64,000 nucleotides of DNA. Source: Candidatus Caccoplasma merdavium (GTDB lineage: Bacteria > Bacteroidota > Bacteroidia > Bacteroidales > UBA11471). A program made the translations under genes and the position numbers. The notes under the pieces are model-generated. The model searched no databases. It saw only the letters and a list, made by a program, of their open reading frames with translations, and was not told the DNA's origin. This document shows positions 41,173 to 51,065 of this stretch, in pieces (position 1 is the first letter of the stretch; every line of letters begins with the position of its first letter). Location: the NCBI GenBank assembly GCA_018715595.1, contig DVLI01000019.1, positions 90,987 to 154,986 of the forward strand. Reading direction: 5' to 3'.

Positions 41173-43170
41173 ATGCAAGCACCCCGTACCGATATGCAGT
41201 CCTGGTTGCCCACCACCCGCAAGGAATTGGAACAGCGGGGGTGGGATTGGGTCGATGTGATACTCTTCTCGGGCGACGCTTATGTCGACCACCCTTCGTT
41301 TGGCGTGGCGGTCATAGGTCGCGTGTTGGAAGCCGAAGGTCTGCGTGTAGCTATTGTGCCGCAACCCAACTGGCGGGACGACTTGCGCGACTTCAAGAAG
41401 TTGGGACGACCGCGACTTTTCTTCGGCGTGTCGGCCGGAGCCATGGATTCGATGGTCAATCACTACACGGCCAACAAACGGTTGCGCTCCGACGATGCTT
41501 ATACCCCCGACGGCCGTGCCGGCATGCGACCCGACTATCCCACCATCGTTTATACCCGCATACTCAAACAACTCTATCCCGACGTGCCCGTGGTTATCGG
41601 CGGTATCGAGGCTTCCCTGCGTCGCGTTACCCACTACGATTATTGGCAAGACTGTTTGCGGCCGGGCATTCTCATCGAGAGCGGTGCCGATATCCTCTCT
41701 TATGGCATGGGCGAGGAGACGATGCGCACGATAGCCCGACGTTTGCGGGCCGGAGAACCCCTCTCGGCTCTGCATGATGTCCCGCAGACGGTCGTGGTGC
41801 GGAATGTCTCGGAACTGCCCGCCGAGAAAGAGAGCGACACTCATTGTGTGCTGGCTTCGCACGAGGAGTGCTTGCGCAGCAAGAAGGTGCAGGCTCGCAA
41901 TTTCTGCCGGGTCGAGGAGGAGTCCAACCGTTACACGGCGCGTCTCCTGTGGCAGCGGTGCGGCGACCAGGCCCTGAAAATTAACCCGCCCTTTCCGCCC
42001 ATCACCGGCGAAGAGCTCGATGCCATATACGACTTGCCGTTTACCCGACTGCCGCACCCTCGCTATCGGGGGAAAACGATACCTGCCTTTGAGATGATAA
42101 AGTTCTCGATAACGTTGCATCGGGGCTGTTTCGGCGGTTGTGCCTTCTGCACCATTTCGGCTCATCAGGGAAAGTTCATCTCTTCCCGTTCCGAGGCTTC
42201 GGTTTTGCGTGAAGTCGACAAGATTATTGCCATGCCCGATTTCAAGGGCTATCTCAGTGACCTGGGTGGGCCGTCGGCCAACATGTACCGCATGACGGGA
42301 AAGAAGACGTCGGCTTGTCGGGTTTGCAAGCGCCCTTCGTGTCTGTGGCCTGCGGTATGTCCCAATATGCAGGTCGACCATCGTCCGCTGTTGCACCTCT
42401 ATCGGGCGGTCGATGCCAAAGCGGAGATAAAACGCTCCTTCATAGGCAGCGGCGTGCGTTATGACCTGCTGTTGCATCGGAATGACGACGAGACCCTCAA
42501 TGCCGCTTCGCGGGAATATACCCGGGAGCTGATTACGCGGCATGTCTCGGGGCGTCTGAAAGTGGCGCCCGAGCACACCTCGTCGCGGGTCCTTCGTTGT
42601 ATGCGCAAACCCGCATTCAGCCAGTTTGAGCAGTTCCGCACCAATTTTGAACGCATCAATCGCGAAGAGGGGCTCAACCAGCAACTCATACCCTATTTCA
42701 TTTCGAGTCACCCCGCTTGTGAGGCCGTCGACATGGCCGAGTTGGCGGCCATTACCAAGAGTCTCCATTTCCATCTCGAACAGGTGCAGGATTTTACGCC
42801 CACCCCCATGACCCTTGCCACCGAGATATATTATACCGGTTACGACCCCTATACGGGCGAACGGATATATACCGCCCGCACGTCCGAAGAGAAATTGGCT
42901 CAGCGTCAGTTCTTTTTCTGGTACAAACCCGAAGCGCGCCGGGGCATCGAACAAGCCTTGCATCGCATGGGACGGGAAGATTTGCTCGGAAAATTATATG
43001 GCCGTGGGGCAGGGGCTCACCCTTTCGAGACGCCGGCACACAAAACCAAGGTCGCCTCTTACAATCCCAATTTCAACCCGGCGAAACGTCGGGAGGCCAT
43101 GCAACTGAAAAACCGCAAAAACGAGGAGAGCAACGGCGGCTTCGGGAAGAAATCGCCGAAGAAAAAATAG
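41173..43170 (+). CDS. YgiQ-family radical SAM protein
   Basis: The protein is 665 aa. An N-terminal cobalamin-like domain (DVILFSGDAYVDHPSFGVAV) is followed by a radical SAM core with the cluster motif Cys319-x3-Cys323-x2-Cys326 (HRGCFGGCAFCTISAHQG). Additional cysteines (CRVCKRPSCLWPAVCPN) lie around 380-397. The conserved VAPEHTSSRVLRCMRKP and basic C-terminus agree with the YgiQ (UPF0313) family. The reaction of this family is unknown. It starts 2 bases after uvrB, so it shares that operon, and it ends 4 bases from the convergent MATE gene. Confidence 0.9.
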   Translation: MQAPRTDMQSWLPTTRKELEQRGWDWVDVILFSGDAYVDHPSFGVAVIGRVLEAEGLRVAIVPQPNWRDDLRDFKKLGRPRLFFGVSAGAMDSMVNHYTANKRLRSDDAYTPDGRAGMRPDYPTIVYTRILKQLYPDVPVVIGGIEASLRRVTHYDYWQDCLRPGILIESGADILSYGMGEETMRTIARRLRAGEPLSALHDVPQTVVVRNVSELPAEKESDTHCVLASHEECLRSKKVQARNFCRVEEESNRYTARLLWQRCGDQALKINPPFPPITGEELDAIYDLPFTRLPHPRYRGKTIPAFEMIKFSITLHRGCFGGCAFCTISAHQGKFISSRSEASVLREVDKIIAMPDFKGYLSDLGGPSANMYRMTGKKTSACRVCKRPSCLWPAVCPNMQVDHRPLLHLYRAVDAKAEIKRSFIGSGVRYDLLLHRNDDETLNAASREYTRELITRHVSGRLKVAPEHTSSRVLRCMRKPAFSQFEQFRTNFERINREEGLNQQLIPYFISSHPACEAVDMAELAAITKSLHFHLEQVQDFTPTPMTLATEIYYTGYDPYTGERIYTARTSEEKLAQRQFFFWYKPEARRGIEQALHRMGREDLLGKLYGRGAGAHPFETPAHKTKVASYNPNFNPAKRREAMQLKNRKNEESNGGFGKKSPKKK

Positions 43171-43174
43171 TGCC

Positions 43175-44527
43175 TTACGGCCGGAGTGCCGAAGGACGGC
43201 TGTTCTGCAAGAACTTCCACAAGAAGAGCAGTGCCGCACAAGAGAGACCTACCGGGTAGCCCCACCATACCCCCGGGGCTTCGCCATGGCATAAAAAGGC
43301 AAATGCGTAGGAGGCGGGCAGGCTCACGACGAAGTAGCTGACAAAAGCAATCCACACCATCGGTTTCACCACACCCAGCCCGCGCAGTGCGCCGGCGAGC
43401 GAAATCTGCATGCCGTCGCCCAACTGGTAGACCATCATGGGAATGACGATGGCCGACACGAGCCTGGCTACATCGGGCGAGTCGGTGAAGATGTAACCGA
43501 TATGCTGACGGGTAAAGAACATGACGCCGGTAACCAGTAGCACGAGCAGCAGCACAAGGTGTATGCCGGCCGTGGCGATGGGCCTTATCTCCTCTTTTTG
43601 TCCGCTGCCGCGGGCTTTGCTGATACCGATTGTGATGGCCGCACCGATACCCGAATAGAGCAGGAATCCGATGGTCGAGAAGGTTACGGCAGCTTGGTGA
43701 GCCGCCAAAGCCGTGCTGCCTATCCATCCGATGAGGATGACGCTGAGGCTGAACGATCCCGTTTCCATACCCAGTTGCAAGGCGATGGGTATGCCCATGG
43801 TGAGAATGGGCCGGTAGAGCTTGGCATTTCCCGGTTGACCGAAAAATCCGGCCTTGAAGCGGCGGTAACGTTTCCGGTACAAGAATATCCACAGCCCGGC
43901 CACAATCGTAAACACCCGGGCGATGAGCGTCGAGACACCCGCTCCGAAAAGGCCCCATTCGGGAAACCCGGCATATCCGTAGATGAGGATGGTGTTGCCA
44001 ATGATGTTCAGCAAGTTGCTGGCCAGGAGTATGTACATGGGGGTGAGGGTGTCGGTCGTACCGTCGGCGAAATGCTTGAACGCGTTGAACAACAGCACGG
44101 GAACAAGCCCGACGAGGTGCAGCAGATAATAAGGCCGCATCAGTGGCAGCAACTCTTGCGGCAGCCCCAGCCGGTCGAGGAAGAAATAGAGCGTCCCCAT
44201 GATGACGATGAGTGCGATGGCCAGCATGCCGTTGGCATAGAGCCCGTATCGGAATGTCTGTCCCGCGCGCAGCAGTTCGTTCCGCCCCGTCTGTTCTCCG
44301 ATAAGCGGCGTGATGCCCATGGCAAAACCGGTCGCAAACATGAGCGGCAGCATGAAAATGTTGTTCACGAACGATGCGGCCGACAATTCTTCGGTCATGT
44401 GGTGACCGACCATGATGTTGTCGACAAACCCCGTGAGGATAACGCCCAACTGCCCGACCATGATGGGTACGCCCATGGTCAGCAACGAACGGTAATGTGC
44501 GGTATATCTTTTGAAATACTGTGTCAT
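43175..44527 (-). CDS. MATE-family efflux transporter
   Basis: The protein is 450 aa with twelve predicted helices in two six-helix halves, beginning MTQYFKRYTAHYRSLLTMGVPIMVGQLG. The first half has GFVDNIMVGHHMTEELSAAS and the second GMETGSFSLSVILIGWIGSTALAAHQ, both typical of MATE proteins. These export cationic drugs or metabolites using Na+ or H+. The -7 box at 44559-44566 (minus strand) rejects the longer open frame starting at 44707. It ends 4 bases from the YgiQ stop on the other strand, with no terminator between. Confidence 0.93.
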   Translation of the reverse strand: MTQYFKRYTAHYRSLLTMGVPIMVGQLGVILTGFVDNIMVGHHMTEELSAASFVNNIFMLPLMFATGFAMGITPLIGEQTGRNELLRAGQTFRYGLYANGMLAIALIVIMGTLYFFLDRLGLPQELLPLMRPYYLLHLVGLVPVLLFNAFKHFADGTTDTLTPMYILLASNLLNIIGNTILIYGYAGFPEWGLFGAGVSTLIARVFTIVAGLWIFLYRKRYRRFKAGFFGQPGNAKLYRPILTMGIPIALQLGMETGSFSLSVILIGWIGSTALAAHQAAVTFSTIGFLLYSGIGAAITIGISKARGSGQKEEIRPIATAGIHLVLLLVLLVTGVMFFTRQHIGYIFTDSPDVARLVSAIVIPMMVYQLGDGMQISLAGALRGLGVVKPMVWIAFVSYFVVSLPASYAFAFLCHGEAPGVWWGYPVGLSCAALLFLWKFLQNSRPSALRP

Positions 44528-44926
44528 GAAAAACAAACTGTTTTGGAAAAAAACGGCACAAAGATAGTGAAAGACGAGTGCAGAAGCAAACCCCGGGGAG
44601 AGAAGTTTTCGCAGACGATTGTGTGTGCCGTCTCCTACCATCTGAAAAGATTGTGGCCGGTGGAGAACGGTGTGAATAGGAGAGGAACCTTTGCAATACA
44701 TTTTCAAGTCGGGAAAATACCCGTCGTGGCACCCATGGGAGCGTACCTCCCGACGACGTTCCTACCGCCCCATTTTCATCTCCCGCGAAAAGAATCCTGT
44801 TGAGACACAAAGAAACGAACAACTATTCCGATAAATACATCAAAAAAATCGTGTGTCAAAATAACCGGGCATAGGCGTTTCTTTATGAATTTGTCGTATT
44901 TTTGCAGCATGTCCAAAATACATCAG
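44528..44926. other. Divergent intergenic region with structured element
   Basis: No gene is seen in about 400 bases. It holds the promoters of the MATE gene (44559-44590, minus) and of the beta-barrel gene (-7 box TATTTTTG 44897-44904, plus). Between them is an inverted structure: CGTCGT (44722-44727) with ACGACG (44753-44758) encloses GGGAG/CTCCC (44737-44741, 44747-44751). This element lies upstream of both promoters, so it is in neither leader RNA. Confidence 0.45.
44559..44590 (-). promoter_or_regulatory. Promoter of the MATE gene
   Basis: On the minus strand TTTG (44590-44587), 20 bases, TATCTTTG (44566-44559), 31 bases before the start at 44527. Confidence 0.7.
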
Positions 44927-46006
44927 ATGAAGTTCCTCCGGAAAATTGGTTTCGCAACGTTGCTCTTTTGCCTGTCGGCCTCGCTGTCGGCACAAGAATT
45001 TTTGTGGAGTGTCGATGTCGACATGACTTTCGATAACCGGGAGTATGGAAAGAGCAAGTACAACTGGCCTCAGACCATCTTTGGCGGGTATATCAATCCG
45101 TTGGTAGGGCTTGGCTGGCGGGGAAATTCGATACAGGTGGGAGCGACCGCCTTGCGCAATTTCGGCTCGCCGGCCTGCGATATGGATTTCAATTTCCTTT
45201 TCTTTTACAATTACCGCGACAGCCGATTCAACGTCTCGGCCGGTATCATACCCCGCCGGCAAGTAAGGGGGGGGAGCGACGCTTTTTTCTGTGACTCCAT
45301 CAAGTTTTTCGACAATACCATCGACGGATTGCTCCTGCAATATATCCCCGATGAAAAAAATTACATCGAGGTCTTTTGCGATTGGGACGGTCACCAGACC
45401 ACGACCACGCGCGAGCGCTTCATCGTTTACACATCGGGCCGCTACTATCCCCTCTCGTGGTTATATGGAGAGTATGAACTGATGATGCACCACCATGCCG
45501 GTACCAGCGTCGATGGCGGGGTGGTCGACAACATTTGGTTCTATCCGCGTGTCGGGGTCGACTTGGGAGGCCGGTTATGGCTCGACAAGCTCAAAGTGAG
45601 CGTCGGTTGGTTGCAGTCGGCGCAGAACGACCGCACCTATGTCGGTCACTATGTGAAGCCCCACGGCGTGCAGGTCGAGGCCCGTGTCGAGAAGTTCAAA
45701 CTGGGGCTTTACAACACCCTTTATATGGGCGGTTGTCTCATGCCCTATTACGAGAGCTATGCGTCGAGCCTCTATACCGGCTCGGCCTTCTATCGCACAC
45801 GCGACGACGTTTACAACCGACTCGAAGCCTATTGGCACCCGTTCCAGAATGAAAAGTTCGACCTCAAAGTATCGTCGGTGCATCATTACGACGGCGTGAA
45901 GTGGTGTTCACAGCAACTCATCACCTTTCGCGTCATTATCGATAACGACATGTTCAAGAAAGAAAGTCCCGTGCGCAAGCAGCTGCGTTGGCGCAAGAAA
46001 AAATAG
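44927..46006 (+). CDS. Predicted outer-membrane beta-barrel protein (359 aa)
   Basis: The signal peptide (MKFLRKIGFATLLFCLSASLSAQ) starts at ATG 44927, 23 bases after the -7 box. The mature part alternates polar and aromatic residues in many predicted strands (FLWSVDVDMTFDNREYG, 'NFLFFYNYRDSRFNVSAGI', LWLDKLKVSVGWLQSAQND, LGLYNTLYMGGCLMPYY), as in a 14-16-stranded barrel. The C-terminus is a lysine/arginine-rich tail rather than a terminal aromatic, so export or anchoring may differ. Function unknown. The next gene, also an outer-membrane protein, starts 125 bases downstream. Confidence 0.65.
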   Translation: MKFLRKIGFATLLFCLSASLSAQEFLWSVDVDMTFDNREYGKSKYNWPQTIFGGYINPLVGLGWRGNSIQVGATALRNFGSPACDMDFNFLFFYNYRDSRFNVSAGIIPRRQVRGGSDAFFCDSIKFFDNTIDGLLLQYIPDEKNYIEVFCDWDGHQTTTTRERFIVYTSGRYYPLSWLYGEYELMMHHHAGTSVDGGVVDNIWFYPRVGVDLGGRLWLDKLKVSVGWLQSAQNDRTYVGHYVKPHGVQVEARVEKFKLGLYNTLYMGGCLMPYYESYASSLYTGSAFYRTRDDVYNRLEAYWHPFQNEKFDLKVSSVHHYDGVKWCSQQLITFRVIIDNDMFKKESPVRKQLRWRKKK

Positions 46007-46131
46007 CTGTTTCCGAGATAACCATAACGCTGTTCGGAAATCCGGGATAAGAATGTGCAACTCCTTTTCTCTCTTTTTAGGAAGAGCGATGGGAGTTGTT
46101 CGCGTATTATTGCGTATATTTGCACGCGTAT

Positions 46132-48120
46132 ATGAAGAGGTTATTGGTATTTTCTCTTTTGGCGTGGTCGGTGATATGTGGATATGCCGCCAAGAAGCAG
46201 GTGATAGGAGAGCCCTATGCGTGGCGGCTGTCCCAGCCCTTGGGAACACCCTATCGGGTACCGATGGATACGCTCATCGATAATTTCTACAATACCGATT
46301 TGCCCATTTCTTATTCCACGGCCTATTCCTACACGGGAAACTTGGGCGGCGCCTCGATGTCGAAGGTCTTTTTCGACCGTCCCGAAATGCCGCAATTCAT
46401 CTTCAAGCAGCCCTACGACTACCTTATCTATACGCCGGCGAACTATACCTATTACAACACCCGCATACCCATGACGCTGGCGTCGTACCTCTTCGGCGGG
46501 GGAAAGCAGACCAAGCAGGAAGACCTCAAAGCCGAGTTCTCGGGCAACGTCAACAAGCGTTTGGCCATAGCTGCCGGCATACAATATCTCTATTCCCGAG
46601 GGAATTACGACCACCAGGGAAACAAGGATTTGTCGTGGCAGGTGGCCGGCTCCTACATAGGCGACCGTTACCAGATGCACGCCTTTGCCAATACCTATAA
46701 TTTCGTATCGCAGGAGAACGGCGGCATTTCCGACACGCAGTTTATTCTCGACCCCGACGAGGTGGCTTCGGGACAAGGCTCGTTCGATTCGCAGTCGATA
46801 CCCGTTTATCTCTACAATGCCTTCAACCGGGTGCGGGGGCAGAACTATTATCTCACCCAGCGTTACAATCTCGGATTTTACAAGACGCAGCAGGTCGACG
46901 ATACGACCACGGTCGAAGTCTTTACGCCGGTTACCAGCTTTATCCACACGATAGAGTACAACAACAACATGCGGCGGTTTGTCAATCAGTCGGCACGAGA
47001 AGACACGGCATTCTTCAAAAACACCTATTTCAGCGAAAACGGTACCAATGACTCGACCCAATATTGGTCGCTGAAAAACACGTTGGGCATTTCGTTGCTC
47101 GAAGGGTTTAACAAATACGCCAAGATGGGCATGTCGGCCTACCTCACGCACGAGGTGCGACGCTTTACGTTGATGAGCGATGTCATACCCGGCATCATGC
47201 TCACCCCTCCTTCAACGCCGATGCTCGATGCCGGCGATAATGCCGCCTTGTATAGTGTCGTGCAATCCCCCAAAATCTATACCGAGAATGTCTTGTGGGT
47301 GGGCGGCGTCCTGTCGAAGCAACAAGGTGAATTGCTGACATACACGGTCGATGGGAAGGTGGGCCTGATCGGTGTCGATGCGGGTGCCACCGACATCAAC
47401 GGGGAGATACAGACCCGTTTCAACATACGCAAGACCACGGTGCAGTTGCGGGCTTACGGCTTCTTCAAGAATCTGACGCCGGCATTTTATTACCGGCACT
47501 ATGTCTCGAACCATTTCATTTGGGAAAACAATTTCGGCAAGACGCGTAAATTCCGTGTAGGCGGGGAGTTCTCCTTGCCGGCCACCGGAACCATCATTAA
47601 TGTCGGTGTCGAAAATGTGCAGAACCACGTCTATTTCGACAACGATTGCCTGCCCCGGCAAGACGACCGCATCTTGCAGATTTTCAGTGCCATGGTAAAG
47701 CAGAAGATAAAATGGGGCATCTTCAACCTCGACCTCGAAGCGGTGTATCAGAAATCGAGCGACTCCAAAGTGATACCCTTGCCCGATTTGAGCGCCTATG
47801 CGCAGATGTATCTCGACTTCAAGATAGCCAAGGTGTTGCAGGTGCAATTCGGGGTCGATTGCAAATACCACACCTCTTACTATGCCGAGGCCTACCAGCC
47901 GGCCACACTCTCGTTCCACACCCAGGACGAGGTGAAAGTGGGCAATTATCCGCTTATGAACGTCTATGCCAACATGAAGATGAAGATGGTGCGTTTCTAT
48001 GTCATGTATACCCATTTCAACCAGGGACTGTTCGGCGGCAACAATTATTTCCTCATGCCCAATTATCCCTACAATCCCGCCATGTTGCAATTTGGCCTCT
48101 GCGTCAACTTCGCCAACTGA
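46132..48120 (+). CDS. Putative porin of the Bacteroidetes type (662 aa)
   Basis: The signal peptide begins at MKRLLVFSLLAWSVICGYAA, just after a -7 box (TATATTTG, 46115-46122), giving a very short leader. The mature chain has the opening seen in Bacteroidetes 'putative porin' proteins (FYNTDLPISYSTAYSYTGNL, GGASMSKVFFDRP) and many amphipathic strands (AIAAGIQYLYSRGNYDHQ, YNLGFYKTQQVDD, WSLKNTLGISLLEGF). It ends in a long barrel closing with FGLCVNFAN. It probably forms a large outer-membrane pore or receptor barrel; no TonB box or plug is visible. It converges end to end with the sigma-factor gene, with no bases between the stop codons. Confidence 0.75.
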   Translation: MKRLLVFSLLAWSVICGYAAKKQVIGEPYAWRLSQPLGTPYRVPMDTLIDNFYNTDLPISYSTAYSYTGNLGGASMSKVFFDRPEMPQFIFKQPYDYLIYTPANYTYYNTRIPMTLASYLFGGGKQTKQEDLKAEFSGNVNKRLAIAAGIQYLYSRGNYDHQGNKDLSWQVAGSYIGDRYQMHAFANTYNFVSQENGGISDTQFILDPDEVASGQGSFDSQSIPVYLYNAFNRVRGQNYYLTQRYNLGFYKTQQVDDTTTVEVFTPVTSFIHTIEYNNNMRRFVNQSAREDTAFFKNTYFSENGTNDSTQYWSLKNTLGISLLEGFNKYAKMGMSAYLTHEVRRFTLMSDVIPGIMLTPPSTPMLDAGDNAALYSVVQSPKIYTENVLWVGGVLSKQQGELLTYTVDGKVGLIGVDAGATDINGEIQTRFNIRKTTVQLRAYGFFKNLTPAFYYRHYVSNHFIWENNFGKTRKFRVGGEFSLPATGTIINVGVENVQNHVYFDNDCLPRQDDRILQIFSAMVKQKIKWGIFNLDLEAVYQKSSDSKVIPLPDLSAYAQMYLDFKIAKVLQVQFGVDCKYHTSYYAEAYQPATLSFHTQDEVKVGNYPLMNVYANMKMKMVRFYVMYTHFNQGLFGGNNYFLMPNYPYNPAMLQFGLCVNFAN

Positions 48121-48624
48121 TTACCGATAATCTTTGAGAATGACCTGCAACCGTTGGCGGGCAAAGAATATGCGGCTCTTTACCGTACCCAGCGGGAGTC
48201 CCATCTTCTCGGCGATTTCCTGATATTTGAATCCGGCCACATGCATCGAGAAGGGAATCTTATATTCATCGGGAAATTTGTTGATGGCTTTTGAAATCTC
48301 TTTCACCGAAAGCGAACCGTCGGGCGTGTCGAATCCCGACTCTTGCGGCAGGTTGAGGTGGTACAAATCTTCGGTTTGGTCGATGATGGTCTGGTTGCGC
48401 ACGCCTTTGCGGTAGTTGTTGATGAAGATGTTGCGCATGATGGTGAAAACCCAACCCTTGAAATTGATGTTATCGATATACTTGTCGCGGTTGTCGAGTG
48501 CTTTCAGGGTTGTGTCTTGCAATAGGTCTTCGGCTTCGTCACGGTCGCTGGTGAGCATGTAGGCAAAATTCAGCAGATTGTCTTGCAATTGCAAGAGCTT
48601 CTCCACAAACAGTTGTGATTCCAT
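48121..48624 (-). CDS. RNA polymerase ECF sigma factor
   Basis: The protein is 167 aa. Region 2 includes LLNFAYMLTSDRDEAEDLLQ (2.1-2.2) and FKGWVFTIMRNIFINNYRKG (2.3-2.4). Region 4 includes PFSMHVAGFKYQEIAEKMGLPLGTVKSRI, the helix-turn-helix for the -35 element. ECF factors usually answer envelope or nutrient signals through an anti-sigma partner, but none is adjacent here. The open frame extends upstream, but the consensus start and a -7 box (TATATTTG, 48685-48678 on the minus strand) support 48624. The neighbouring porin-like gene is a possible but unproven target. Confidence 0.92.
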   Translation of the reverse strand: MESQLFVEKLLQLQDNLLNFAYMLTSDRDEAEDLLQDTTLKALDNRDKYIDNINFKGWVFTIMRNIFINNYRKGVRNQTIIDQTEDLYHLNLPQESGFDTPDGSLSVKEISKAINKFPDEYKIPFSMHVAGFKYQEIAEKMGLPLGTVKSRIFFARQRLQVILKDYR

Positions 48625-48883
48625 TGATAAAAAATTTGTAATGATTGAGTAACGGGTGTATTCATGTGAATACCCTGCAAATATAGGGCGCCAAGTGCCG
48701 AAAGAAAAATTTTTTAATATAAAAACAAATCTGTAATCTGTTAAATAACATAGCTTTATCACCTTTAATGCCGTGTGCCCCGTTATATAAAAAAGAGTTA
48801 CATGTGAAATTCCGATGAAAAAAATTCCCGGCTGACCTGTTTTTCCGATAAAAAAATGTAACTTCGTCACAGAACCCGTTGTC

Positions 48884-50302
48884 ATGAAAAATTTACTATT
48901 CCTTCTTATCCTTTCCATTCTCACCTTTCCGGTGCCTATGCAGGCTGCCGAAATCGTTTCGGCCAAGCCTCTTTTTTACCACATCGACATCGACAAGGAA
49001 ATCGGTCCGACGACTTGGCGTTATATGCAGAAAGGTTACGAAGAGGCTCGTAATGCGGAGTCTCAGGCCATCATTCTGCGGCTCAACACCTACGGAGGCA
49101 CGGTCGTGCATGCCGATTCGATACGCACGCTCATTCTCAACAGTCCCATACCCGTCTATGCCTTTATCGACAACAACGCTGCGTCGGCCGGGGCTTTGAT
49201 AGCCATTGCCTGCGACAGCATCTACATGCGCGAGGGGGCCAATATCGGGGCGGCGACCGTCGTCGACCAGACGGGGGCTGCCATGCCCGACAAGTACCAA
49301 TCCTATATGCGGGCCACCATACGTTCCACGGCCGAGGCGCAGGGGTATGATACCGTGCCTGCCGCCGACGGCGGAGTCGAGTTGCGATGGCGGCGCGATC
49401 CGCAAATAGCCGAGGCCATGGTCGATGAGCGCATTGTCGTGCCCGGCCTGTGCGACTCGACCAAGGTACTCACCCTGACCGCCCGCGAGGCGCTCCGTTG
49501 GGGCTATTGCGAGGCGCTTGCCGAGAGTGTCGATGAGATTGTCGTTTCGCGCCTCGGTTACGACGATTATGCGATTGAGCGTTATGCCCCCACGTTCTTC
49601 GACAATTTGGTGGGCTTTTTGCAAAATCCCGTGGTGCAAGGAATCCTCATCATGTTGATAATCGGCGGCATCTATTTTGAGTTGCAGACGCCCGGTGTGG
49701 GGCTGCCACTGGCCGTTTCGATTATTGCGGCCGTGCTCTATTTCGTGCCGTTGTATTTTTCCGGCTTGGCGGCTTCGTGGGAAATCCTCATTTTCATACT
49801 GGGGGTTATTTTGCTCGTGCTCGAATTGCTGGTAATCCCGGGATTCGGGGTCGCCGGCATATTGGGGCTCATCTGTTTCTTCGGCGGCCTTCTGCTGGCC
49901 TTGCTCAACAACACCGATTTCAATTTCTTTTGGGTCCCTGTCGATAGCATCACCCGCGGCCTGATTGTCGTCTTGGGCGGACTGCTCGGCACTGTGCTGT
50001 TGTCGCTCTTCCTGATGAAGCGCATCGGTCGCAAAGGACTCTTTTATCGTGTCGCTCTGCATGCCGAGCAGAACATCGAAGATGGATATGTCGCCGTGTC
50101 GGGACACCTCACGGCCATGGTCGGCCGCGAAGGTCTTGCCGTTACCGTGATGCGGCCTTCGGGGAAGGTGCGCATCGATGCCGATGATTATGATGCCATC
50201 TCCTATCACAACACCTATCTCGAAGCCGGGACTCCGGTCAAGGTCGTGAAGGTCGAAAATATGCAACTCTATGTCGTACCGTTAAATCCTGACAAACCAT
50301 GA
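48884..50302 (+). CDS. nfeD: NfeD-type membrane serine protease (ClpP class)
   Basis: The protein is 472 aa. A signal peptide ([22 protein letters not shown]) is followed by a ClpP/SppA-class protease domain (about 28-230) with Ser101 in [15 protein letters not shown] and Lys137 in MPDKYQSY as the Ser-Lys dyad. Four to five membrane helices follow (about 240-365) and then a soluble OB-fold NfeD domain (about 400-470). Long NfeD proteins cleave membrane proteins, often stomatin partners; no stomatin gene is adjacent. Its last four bases overlap the kdsB start (ATGA), so the two are translationally coupled. Confidence 0.88.
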   Translation: MKNLLFLLILSILTFPVPMQAAEIVSAKPLFYHIDIDKEIGPTTWRYMQKGYEEARNAESQAIILRLNTYGGTVVHADSIRTLILNSPIPVYAFIDNNAASAGALIAIACDSIYMREGANIGAATVVDQTGAAMPDKYQSYMRATIRSTAEAQGYDTVPAADGGVELRWRRDPQIAEAMVDERIVVPGLCDSTKVLTLTAREALRWGYCEALAESVDEIVVSRLGYDDYAIERYAPTFFDNLVGFLQNPVVQGILIMLIIGGIYFELQTPGVGLPLAVSIIAAVLYFVPLYFSGLAASWEILIFILGVILLVLELLVIPGFGVAGILGLICFFGGLLLALLNNTDFNFFWVPVDSITRGLIVVLGGLLGTVLLSLFLMKRIGRKGLFYRVALHAEQNIEDGYVAVSGHLTAMVGREGLAVTVMRPSGKVRIDADDYDAISYHNTYLEAGTPVKVVKVENMQLYVVPLNPDKP

Positions 50303-51057
50303 AATTTATTGCCATAATCCCTGCCCGTTATGCCTCGACCCGTTTCCCCGGCAAGCCCCTTGTCGACATGCGGGGAAAAACCATGATACAGCGCGTCTAT
50401 GAACAGGTGTCGTCGTGCCTTTCTGCCGTCTATGTGGCGACCGACGATGCCCGCATCTGCCAAGCCGTGCACGACTTCGGCGGACGTGCCGTCATGACCT
50501 CCGAAACCCATCGCTCGGGTACCGACCGTTGTTGGGAAGCCTACGAACGCATCGGTGGCGGGGAAGATGTCATCATCAACATACAAGGCGATGAGCCCTT
50601 TATCCAGCCCCGGCAGATAGAAGCCATCATGGCGTGTTTCGACACCCCTTCGACACAGATTGCCACGCTGGTGAAGCCCTTTTCCGAAGCCGACGGGGAA
50701 GCGGCTCTGTTCAACCCCAATTCGCCCAAGGTCGTCCTCAACGATGCCGGGGAGGCTCTTTATTTCAGCCGCTCGGTCATTCCCTATTTGCGCAACTGTC
50801 CCACGAGTGAGTGGCTGAGCCGTCATACGTTTTACAAGCACATCGGCATGTATGCCTATCGGGCCGATGTGTTGAAGGAAATTACCCGGCTGCCCCAGTC
50901 GTCGCTCGAAATTGCCGAGTCGCTCGAACAACTTCGTTGGTTGCAAAACGGTTATCGCATAAAGGTGGGGATTACGACGCAGGAAACCATCGGCATCGAT
51001 ACCCCCGACGACCTCGAAAAAGCCCTGCGTTTTCTCGATTCCTTATCTCAAAAGTAA
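50299..51057 (+). CDS. kdsB: 3-deoxy-manno-octulosonate cytidylyltransferase
   Basis: The protein is 252 aa, the normal size. It activates Kdo with CTP to CMP-Kdo for lipid A-core assembly in the cytoplasm. Visible motifs are the nucleotide-binding start [19 protein letters not shown], the segment [10 protein letters not shown], the SGTDRCWEA loop and [14 protein letters not shown]. The ending [13 protein letters not shown] is typical. The start overlaps the nfeD stop by 4 bases. Confidence 0.96.
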   Translation: MKFIAIIPARYASTRFPGKPLVDMRGKTMIQRVYEQVSSCLSAVYVATDDARICQAVHDFGGRAVMTSETHRSGTDRCWEAYERIGGGEDVIINIQGDEPFIQPRQIEAIMACFDTPSTQIATLVKPFSEADGEAALFNPNSPKVVLNDAGEALYFSRSVIPYLRNCPTSEWLSRHTFYKHIGMYAYRADVLKEITRLPQSSLEIAESLEQLRWLQNGYRIKVGITTQETIGIDTPDDLEKALRFLDSLSQK

Positions 51058-51065
51058 GACGTCGC

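Noticed and set aside
43059..44822. A 587-codon minus-strand frame overlapping the MATE gene and a 414-codon plus-strand frame (43559-44803)
   Set aside because: Out of frame with the clearly MATE-like protein on the same DNA; both cross the MATE promoter and lack domains.
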